NCBI GenBank assembly: GCA_016462625.1
Contig: JAEMSV010000188.1
Coordinates: 1 to 5,328, forward strand
Direction: 5' to 3'
From: Solirubrobacteraceae bacterium
GTDB lineage: Bacteria > Actinomycetota > Thermoleophilia > Solirubrobacterales > Solirubrobacteraceae
DNA: 5,328 nt
Shown: positions 1-5,328 of the stretch, piece by piece
Numbering within the stretch: position 1 is the first letter of the stretch
Layout: the number at the start of each line of letters is the position of its first letter
The notes under the pieces: model-generated
Told to the model about the DNA's origin: nothing
What the model saw: the letters and a program-made list of their open reading frames with translations, nothing else
The model's database searches: none
Translations under genes and position numbers: made by a program

Positions 1-1088
1 CGCTTCGCGGTGCGGGGGACGGTGAGCGCGTCGGCGGGCACACGCGCGCGGAGCGCCTGTGGAGTGCTCGGCGGTCGGGGAGGCCGTTCGTCCTGACGAA
101 CCTCTGAACTCTTCGCAGTTTCGTCAGTCGCACCGGCGGGCGAAGGCTCCGGCGCGGCCGGAGGATCCCCGGCGCGGTCGAGGGCGTCATCGATCCCGGG
201 ATCGCGCTCGCCGCCCTCGGGCGGGGGCGCGAGGGGATCACGGCGCATGCGGTGGCGCAGCGCGAGGTGTGCGGCGCGGTCGACGTCGACGGGGCGCACC
301 GCGGTCGCGCCGGCGAGCGCCGCCAGCGCCCGCGCGGCCTGCGCGCACACGAGGTCGCCGCGGACGCCGTCGAGGTCGAGGTCGGCGCAGACGGTCGTGA
401 TCTTCTGCAGCTCGCGCTCGCCAAGGACGACGGAGGGAACGAGCGCGCGGGCCTGCGCGATCTGCGCCGCGAGCGCCGTCTCGTCGCCGACCCACTCGGC
501 GGCGAACTCGACGGGATCGGCGTCGTAGGCCATGCGGCGCCGCACGATCTCCGCGCGGACCGAAGGGTCCCGCGGGCCGGCGACCTGCACGCCGAGCCCG
601 AAGCGATCGAGGAGCTGCGGGCGCAGCTCGCCCTCCTCGGGATTCATCGTGCCGACGAGGAGGAACCGCGCGTCCTGGACCACCGACACGCCGTCGCGCT
701 CGATCGTGATCGAGCCCGCCGCGGCGGCGTCGAGCAGCGCGTCGACGAGGTGGTCGGCGAGGAGGTTGACCTCGTCGACGTAGAGCACCCCGCCGTGCGC
801 GCGGCCGAGCAGGCCCGACTCGACGCGGTGCTCACCGTCGAGCGCTGCGCGGACGTCGAGCGAGCCGACCACGCGGTCGAGCGTCGCGCCCAGCGGGAGT
901 TCAACCAGCGGCGCGTCGTCGCCGAGCATCGGCGCCAGGGCCCGCACGGCGGTGGACTTCGCCGTTCCGCGTTCCCCGCGCACGAGCACGCCACCCACGA
1001 CCGGGTTCACCGCGCACACCAGCAGCGCTTCGACCAGGTCCTCCTGGCCGACGATCGCGCTCAGCGGATACGCGGGAACGGACGTCAT
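1..1088 (-). CDS. chlID: ChlI-type AAA+ chelatase ATPase, probably a ChlI-ChlD fusion (3' end outside window)
   Basis: This frame starts at ATG 1088-1086 and stays open to the window edge, giving 362 whole codons. It encodes an AAA+ ATPase of the Mg/Co-chelatase family, which hydrolyses ATP to drive metal insertion by CobN. Motifs in order: AIVGQEDL (11 on), Walker A GERGTAKS (38-45), Walker [11 protein letters not shown] (101-110), the sensor-1 and arginine-finger region [20 protein letters not shown] (146-165), sensor-2 segment GVRGDLV (241 on), and the lid end [10 protein letters not shown] (276-285). From about 286 the sequence becomes Pro/Glu/Asp-rich with no domain, ending in [15 protein letters not shown] stand-alone ChlI would end near the lid, so this low-complexity linker suggests a C-terminal vWA (ChlD) half downstream. 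Such fusions serve as the CobN partner in actinobacteria (M. tuberculosis Rv2850c is of this kind). The vWA domain itself is not seen. The 4-base ATGA overlap with cobN implies coupled translation and a role in cobalt rather than magnesium insertion. Confidence 0.93.
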   Translation of the reverse strand, partial: MTSVPAYPLSAIVGQEDLVEALLVCAVNPVVGGVLVRGERGTAKSTAVRALAPMLGDDAPLVELPLGATLDRVVGSLDVRAALDGEHRVESGLLGRAHGGVLYVDEVNLLADHLVDALLDAAAAGSITIERDGVSVVQDARFLLVGTMNPEEGELRPQLLDRFGLGVQVAGPRDPSVRAEIVRRRMAYDADPVEFAAEWVGDETALAAQIAQARALVPSVVLGERELQKITTVCADLDLDGVRGDLVCAQAARALAALAGATAVRPVDVDRAAHLALRHRMRRDPLAPPPEGGERDPGIDDALDRAGDPPAAPEPSPAGATDETAKSSEVRQDERPPRPPSTPQALRARVPADALTVPRTAK

Positions 1089-4000
1089 GCGGTCGCGCCC
1101 TCGAGTTCGTCTTCGATCGACAGGTACCGCGCCTTGATCGCGTCCATGGTCTCGCCCGACGGCTCGGCCCACATCCCGCGCTCGGCCGCCTCGATCAGCC
1201 GCTCGGCGATCTGCCGCGCCGCCCACGGGTTGGCACGGTCCATGAACTGGGCGATGTCCTCGTCGAGGAGGTACTTGGCGGCGACCTCCTCGTACATCCA
1301 GTCGCTGGCGACGTCCGTCGTCGCGTCGTAGCCGAAGAGGTAGTCGACCGTGGCGGCGAGCTCGGCCGCGCCCTTGAAGCCGTGGCGCGTCATCGAGCCG
1401 ATCCACCGCGGGTTCGCGACCCGCGCGCGGAAGATCCGGCGGGTCTCCTCGGCGAGCGTGCGCATCTTGACCCGCTGCGGATCGGAGCTGTCGCCGAGAT
1501 AGGCCTCGGGCTCCTTGCCGGAGAGCGCGCGGACGGTCGCGACCATGCCCCCGTGGTACTGGTAGTAGTCGTCGGAGTCGAGGTGGTCGTGCTCGCGGCT
1601 GTCGACGTTCTTCACCGCGACGTCGATCTGCGCGAACGCCGCGCGCATCGCGTCGCCCGCGGGCGCGCCATCCAGGCCGCGGCCGTAGGCGAAGCCGCCC
1701 CAGGACTCGTAGACCTTCGCGAGATCCGCGTCGTCGCGCCAGTCGCGCGTCTCCAGCAGCTGGATGAGGCCCGCGCCGTACGTGCCGGGCTTCGAGCCGA
1801 AGATGCGGGTCGTCGCGCGGCGCCAGGCCTCGGACTCCTCGAGCTCGGCGCCGAGCTTGGCGGCCTCTGCGCGGGCGTTGGCGGCGACGTAGTTCTGGTC
1901 GTCGGGCTCGTCGAGTGCCGCGACCATCGTCACGGCGTCGTCGAGCAGGCCCAGCAGGTGGGGGAAGGCGTCGCGGAAGAAGCCCGAGATGCGCAGCGTC
2001 ACGTCGACGCGCGGGCGGCCCAGCTCCGCGAGCGGGACGATCTCCAGCCCGGTGATGCGGCGCGACTGCGGGTGCCACGTCGGGCGTACGCCGAGCAGCG
2101 CGAGGACCTCGGCGGCGTCGTCGCCCTGGGTGCGCATCGCGGCGGTGCCCCACGCGACGAGACCGACCATGCGCGGCAGCTCGCCCGTGTCGTTCTTGTG
2201 CCGTTCCAGCACGGCGTCGGCGAGCTTGACGCCGGTCTCGTACGAGAGCTCGCTCGGCAGGGCGCGGGGGTCGACCGTGTAGAAGTTCCGGCCGGTCGGC
2301 AGCGCGTCGAAGCGGCCGCGCGTGGGGGCGCCGGAGGGACCGGCCGGGACGTGCCGGCCGCGCAGGGCGCCGAGGACGTTCGTGTACTCGTCGGTGGTCT
2401 GCTTGAGCTTGGGGACGATCTCGCCGGCGGCGAAGCGCAGGGCGCTCTCGACGCCCGCATCGGGCGCGCCGAGGATCGTCGCGGTGACCTCGCCTGCGCG
2501 GGCGGGGTCCCAGTCGAACGACGCGACCCCGTCGAGCAGCGCGGTCTGGGCCTCCTCGAGGCGGTCGAGCACGTCGCTGCCTCGGTGCCCCGTGCCGGGG
2601 AACCTCGCGAGCAGGCCGTCCGCCGCGCCCTCGGTCGTCCGCGCGCCGGGGTTCTCAACGAGCGCAGGCTCGTCGATGCCGAACGCCGCGCCGATCGCGC
2701 GCCGCAGCCCGGGGACGTCGCCGACGCCATGGCGTCCGATCGCCGCAACGAGGCCGCGCAGCTGCGGACCGGCGGGCGCCTCGCCGAGGATGTGCAGGCC
2801 GTCCTTGATCTGGACGTCCTTGACCTCGCAGAGGTAGCCGTCGAGGTGCTCGACGAGCTCTCCAGCGTCGGCGGGACGGCCTTCCACACCGAGATCTTCC
2901 TGCAGGTTGGCCTTTTCGATGGCCTCCCAGATCTGGGCGCCGAGACCGGGGAGCTTCGACGGATCGAGCACCTCCAGCCGCGCGTACTCGTCCATGAGGC
3001 CCTCGAGGTCGGCCAGCTCGTCGTAGCTCTCGGCGCGCATCATCGGCGGCACGAGATGGTCGACCACGACCGCGTGGGCGCGGCGCTTGGCCTGCGCGCC
3101 TTCACCCGGATCGTTGACGACGAACGGGTAGACGAGCGGGATGTCGGCCAGGGCGGCATCGGGCGCGCACGACTCGGAGAGCGCGAGCATCTTGCCCGGC
3201 AGCCACTCCAGCGTGCCGTGCTTGCCGAGGTGCACGATCGCGTCGGCCTTCCAGTGCTCCTGCAGCCAGCGGTACGCGGCCATGTAGTGATGGGCCGGCG
3301 CGAGCTCGGGGTCGTGGTAGATCCCGACCTGGTCGTCGCCGTAGCCGCGCGGGGGCTGGATCAGGACGACGACGTCGCCGAGATCGAGGCCGGCGACGAC
3401 GAGATCGCCGGTGTCTGGATCGCGGTAGCGGTCGCCCGGCGCGGGGCCCCACTGCTCGACCATGGAGTCGCGCAGGCTCTCGGGCAGCGTCTCGTACCAG
3501 CGCAGGTAGTCCGCCTCGCTGATGCGCAGCGGCGCCGCGCGCAACAGGTCGTCGGTGAGGAACTCCGGGTCGTGCCCACCGCCGGCGATGAGCTCGTGCA
3601 TGAGCGCCTCGCCGTCCTCGGGGATGCGGCTGACGTCGATGCCGTCGTCGCGGAGCTGGTGCAACAGGCCGATGGCCGAAGCGGGCGTGTCGAGGCCGAC
3701 GGCCATGCCGATCCGCGCGTGCTTCGTCGGGAACGCCGTGAGGATGATCGCGACCTTCCGCCGGGTCGCCGTCCGCAGCTTCGCGTGGCGGACCACGAGG
3801 CCCGCGAGGCGGTCGCAGCGCTCGGCGTCGGGGACGTAGCGCGGCACGGGCGTGCCGACCGGGGAGTCCGCGGCCTCGCGTTCCTTGAAGCAGATCGGCC
3901 CACCGATGATGCGGCCGTCGAACTCGGGGATGGCGACCTGCGTCGCGGCGTCGAGCGGGGACAGACCGGAGTCGCCCTCTTCCCAGCGCGCGCGGCTCTG

Positions 4001-4822
4001 GGTGACGGTGAGCCCCTGCACGACGGGCACGTCGAGCGCCTCGATCGCGCTGGCGTCCCAGCCGCCTTCTTCGTCCGCGGCCGTCGAGCCGCCGGTGGCG
4101 AGCATGGTCGTGACGAGCGCGTCGACCTTCCCGCGCAGCAGATCCAGCGCCGGCACGCTGCCGTCGCCGTGGGAGCGCCGCAGCGTGTAGCTCCAGACCG
4201 GCAGCGGCACGCCGCCCTTGCGCTCGATCGCCGCACACAGCCCGTCGATGAAGTCGGTGTTCCCCGTCAGGCGGTGCGACCGGTAGAAGGTGATGCCGAT
4301 GACCGGCTTCGCAGGATCGCGGCCTTCGAGCGCCTCGTCGAGCGTGACGTCGCCACGGCCGGGCAGGTAGATCCCGAGCTCCTCGACGGCCTTGGGCTCC
4401 TCGAAGCCGAAGCCCTCCATCAGGAAGGTGTCGGCCAGGAAGCGCAGCAGCTGCTCGATGTTGTCGACGTCGCCGTTGAGCAGGTACTCGCCGGCCTGCG
4501 CGACGGAGCCGCTGGGCACCGTGGAGAGCGCCGTCATCTCCGCGTCGGGGCGGGACTCGCCGCCGAGGCCGATGAGCGCGATGCCGTCGCGCCTGCAGCG
4601 CTCGGCGAGGACGTCGACGCCGCCTTCCCAGCCGCGCCGCCCGCCCAGGACCCGCACGACGACGACGCGCGCGCCGTCGAGCACGCCGTCGAGGAACGCG
4701 TCGTGGTCGGTCACACCGCCCGGGTTCGCGCACCGCACCTCGGGGAACTCGTCCGGCAGTCGGCGCACGGCGGCCGCGGTGGCGAGGATCTCGGTGTCGG
4801 CGGTGGTGATCAGGCGGAGCAA
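1085..4822 (-). CDS. cobN: Cobaltochelatase large subunit CobN, complete
   Basis: This 1245-residue protein has a normal length for CobN and no internal break. CobN is the porphyrinoid-binding subunit of the aerobic cobaltochelatase. It inserts Co2+ into hydrogenobyrinic acid a,c-diamide with ATP hydrolysed by AAA+ partners in the cytoplasm. Family motifs run the full length: an N-terminal strand [22 protein letters not shown] (511 on), the signature [14 protein letters not shown] (531-544), [10 protein letters not shown] followed by [11 protein letters not shown] (842-852), [27 protein letters not shown] (945 on), [30 protein letters not shown] (1070 on), then [19 protein letters not shown] (1137 on) and [12 protein letters not shown] near the end. 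The context (cobQ before, a ChlI-type ATPase after) supports CobN rather than the chlorophyll subunit ChlH. The start is TTG at 4822-4820. It follows GGAGG and gives a protein beginning [10 protein letters not shown]; the frame stays open to 5182, but those 120 codons are cobQ read out of frame. The next in-frame candidate, GTG at codon 19, would remove the first conserved strand. The stop overlaps the next gene's ATG. Confidence 0.96.
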   Translation of the reverse strand: MLRLITTADTEILATAAAVRRLPDEFPEVRCANPGGVTDHDAFLDGVLDGARVVVVRVLGGRRGWEGGVDVLAERCRRDGIALIGLGGESRPDAEMTALSTVPSGSVAQAGEYLLNGDVDNIEQLLRFLADTFLMEGFGFEEPKAVEELGIYLPGRGDVTLDEALEGRDPAKPVIGITFYRSHRLTGNTDFIDGLCAAIERKGGVPLPVWSYTLRRSHGDGSVPALDLLRGKVDALVTTMLATGGSTAADEEGGWDASAIEALDVPVVQGLTVTQSRARWEEGDSGLSPLDAATQVAIPEFDGRIIGGPICFKEREAADSPVGTPVPRYVPDAERCDRLAGLVVRHAKLRTATRRKVAIILTAFPTKHARIGMAVGLDTPASAIGLLHQLRDDGIDVSRIPEDGEALMHELIAGGGHDPEFLTDDLLRAAPLRISEADYLRWYETLPESLRDSMVEQWGPAPGDRYRDPDTGDLVVAGLDLGDVVVLIQPPRGYGDDQVGIYHDPELAPAHHYMAAYRWLQEHWKADAIVHLGKHGTLEWLPGKMLALSESCAPDAALADIPLVYPFVVNDPGEGAQAKRRAHAVVVDHLVPPMMRAESYDELADLEGLMDEYARLEVLDPSKLPGLGAQIWEAIEKANLQEDLGVEGRPADAGELVEHLDGYLCEVKDVQIKDGLHILGEAPAGPQLRGLVAAIGRHGVGDVPGLRRAIGAAFGIDEPALVENPGARTTEGAADGLLARFPGTGHRGSDVLDRLEEAQTALLDGVASFDWDPARAGEVTATILGAPDAGVESALRFAAGEIVPKLKQTTDEYTNVLGALRGRHVPAGPSGAPTRGRFDALPTGRNFYTVDPRALPSELSYETGVKLADAVLERHKNDTGELPRMVGLVAWGTAAMRTQGDDAAEVLALLGVRPTWHPQSRRITGLEIVPLAELGRPRVDVTLRISGFFRDAFPHLLGLLDDAVTMVAALDEPDDQNYVAANARAEAAKLGAELEESEAWRRATTRIFGSKPGTYGAGLIQLLETRDWRDDADLAKVYESWGGFAYGRGLDGAPAGDAMRAAFAQIDVAVKNVDSREHDHLDSDDYYQYHGGMVATVRALSGKEPEAYLGDSSDPQRVKMRTLAEETRRIFRARVANPRWIGSMTRHGFKGAAELAATVDYLFGYDATTDVASDWMYEEVAAKYLLDEDIAQFMDRANPWAARQIAERLIEAAERGMWAEPSGETMDAIKARYLSIEDELEGATA
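1098..1102 (-). promoter_or_regulatory. Shine-Dalgarno site for the ChlI-type ATPase gene
   Basis: On the minus strand GAGGG lies nine bases before the ATG at 1088-1086, within the final codons of cobN (encoding the EGATA end). It supports this ATG, from which the conserved ChlI N-terminus ([12 protein letters not shown]) starts within a few residues. Together with the ATGA overlap it indicates termination-reinitiation after cobN. Confidence 0.55.
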
Positions 4823-5328
4823 GGGGCCTCCAGGCTGGAGCCGAGGGTCGGAAGATCGGTGGGCGCGCCGTTGTCGATCAGCGCGGTGAGAGCGGCCGTG
4901 TCGGCGTGCTGGGCGATGAGATCGCCGAGCCGATCCAGTCGCCGCTCGCGAATGGTGGCGAACGGCTCGCCGCCGCCGGTGAAGCGCCGCCCGCGAACGG
5001 TAGCGACCCGGCGCAGCAGGGCGCGGCGCAGGTCGTCGCCCTCCAGGGCGCCGTGCCAGCTCGTGCCGAGCGTCCAGCCGCTGCGACAGCCCTCGTCGGC
5101 GCCGAAGAGCGGCTCGCCGCCGTGGCGCACGGGACGGCCGTGGCGGATCTCGTAACCGGAGACGGGCGCGTCGTCGAGCCACGCGCAGGTGGCGCTGGGC
5201 CGGGTGAGGACCTTGTCGGCCTCGAAGCGGGTGGTGACGGGCAGGAGGCCGAGCCCGTCGACGGCGCCGCGCTTGGATTCGACGTCGTCCTCGATCCGCT
5301 CGCCGAGCAGCTGGTAGCCGCCGCAGAT
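4810..5328 (-). CDS. cobQ: Cobyric acid synthase CobQ, C-terminal glutamine amidotransferase part (5' end outside window)
   Basis: The frame is open from the window edge to a TGA at 4812-4810, giving the last 172 residues of a protein that is usually near 500. CobQ amidates four side-chain carboxylates (b, d, e, g) of adenosylcobyrinic acid a,c-diamide using glutamine and ATP, in the cytoplasm. Visible here is the class I amidotransferase half. It has the nucleophile motif ICGGYQLLG (fragment residues 1-9, Cys at 2), then GLGLLPV, the CobQ-type GYEIRHGR (59 onward) and the catalytic His in GTSWHGALE (His 92). A C-terminal helix with RLDRLGDLIAQHADTAAL follows, the form I associate with actinobacterial CobQ. 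GYEI plus this tail favour CobQ over CobB/CbiA or the GatD amidotransferase. The N-terminal dethiobiotin-synthetase-like ATP-binding domain lies beyond 5328. The stop sits inside the start region of cobN, so the two are probably translationally coupled. Confidence 0.93.
   Translation of the reverse strand: MCGGYQLLGERIEDDVESKRGAVDGLGLLPVTTRFEADKVLTRPSATCAWLDDAPVSGYEIRHGRPVRHGGEPLFGADEGCRSGWTLGTSWHGALEGDDLRRALLRRVATVRGRRFTGGGEPFATIRERRLDRLGDLIAQHADTAALTALIDNGAPTDLPTLGSSLEAPCSA
4827..4831 (-). promoter_or_regulatory. Shine-Dalgarno site for the cobN TTG start
   Basis: On the minus strand GGAGG lies four bases before TTG (4822-4820), inside the last codons of cobQ. The spacing is slightly short but the match to the anti-Shine-Dalgarno core is strong, and there is no ATG or GTG near it in the cobN frame. 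This site is the main reason for choosing TTG. Ribosomes finishing cobQ at 4810 pass over it, which fits translational coupling. Confidence 0.65.

Noticed and set aside
252..1331. A 359-codon plus-strand open frame opposite the ATPase gene and the end of cobN.
   Set aside because: The opposite strand carries clear AAA+ motifs and the real CobN C-terminus. The plus-strand product is Arg/Ala/Val-rich with no domain and crosses a real gene boundary.
3102..4733. A 543-codon minus-strand frame within cobN.
   Set aside because: It is cobN read out of frame. The product is an Arg/Ala/Gly-rich low-complexity sequence, while the cobN frame has continuous family motifs over the same bases.
1085..4822. 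The magnesium chelatase subunit ChlH as an alternative identity for the large gene.
   Set aside because: The motif is [14 protein letters not shown] rather than the ChlH-type HFGMHGT, and the gene overlaps cobQ. Both point to CobN.
4810..5130. cobQ starting at the in-frame ATG at 5130.
   Set aside because: The same frame stays open to the window edge and carries CGGYQLLG, GLGLLPV and GYEI upstream of that ATG, so this methionine or start is internal.
1382..5155. A 1257-codon open frame on the plus strand, antisense to cobN and part of cobQ.
   Set aside because: Its product is a low-complexity Arg/Ala/Val/Glu/Asp-rich sequence with no recognisable motif. It mirrors the codon structure of cobN, where high-GC codons leave few antisense stops. 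It is a composition shadow.
4823..5182. A 120-codon N-terminal extension of CobN starting at an ATG at 5182.
   Set aside because: These bases encode the conserved CobQ C-terminus in another frame (GYEIRHGR, GTSWHGALE). The extension is Arg-rich and unlike any CobN N-terminus.
1..5328. Search for a cobalamin riboswitch, tRNA, terminator hairpin, CRISPR array or insertion sequence.
   Set aside because: Coding is continuous with overlapping genes, leaving no intergenic space. No direct-repeat array, transposase motif or T-tract hairpin was seen.

Overview
This is a GC-rich window (roughly 70% G+C by eye, with nearly every codon ending in G or C). It is fully occupied by three head-to-tail genes on the minus strand, belonging to late aerobic cobalamin (vitamin B12) synthesis. 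In transcription order, from high to low coordinates, they are: the 3' part of cobQ (cobyric acid synthase), a complete cobN (large subunit of cobaltochelatase), and the 5' part of a chlI-type AAA+ ATPase gene that is probably a ChlI-ChlD fusion. The composition, the actinobacterial-looking C-terminus of CobQ and the use of a ChlI/ChlD-type partner for CobN all suggest a high-GC actinobacterium. A deep lineage such as Thermoleophilia is possible, but the genus cannot be read from this window.

Layout: 4810-5328 holds the last 172 codons of cobQ, starting one residue before the amidotransferase cysteine. 1085-4822 is cobN, 1245 residues and intact. It most likely starts at a TTG that overlaps the cobQ stop by 13 bases. 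1-1088 holds the first 362 codons of the ATPase gene, whose ATG overlaps the cobN stop in a 4-base ATGA. There is no intergenic space in the window, so no promoter, riboswitch, terminator or RNA gene is expected or seen. The genes are probably co-transcribed and translationally coupled, with the operon start upstream (above 5328) and its end beyond position 1.

How they work together: CobN binds hydrogenobyrinic acid a,c-diamide. The ChlI-type AAA+ motor, with a von Willebrand A (ChlD) half expected just past the window edge, supplies ATP-driven remodelling so that CobN can insert cobalt. Later in the pathway CobQ uses glutamine and ATP to amidate four peripheral carboxylates, giving adenosylcobyric acid. 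This is a known type of gene cluster and I see no undescribed system. The points worth a second look are small: the TTG start and tight coupling, the ChlID-for-CobST arrangement, and a short patch of unusual codon use with an inverted repeat in the ATPase-vWA linker. Several long open frames on both strands are composition shadows of these genes.
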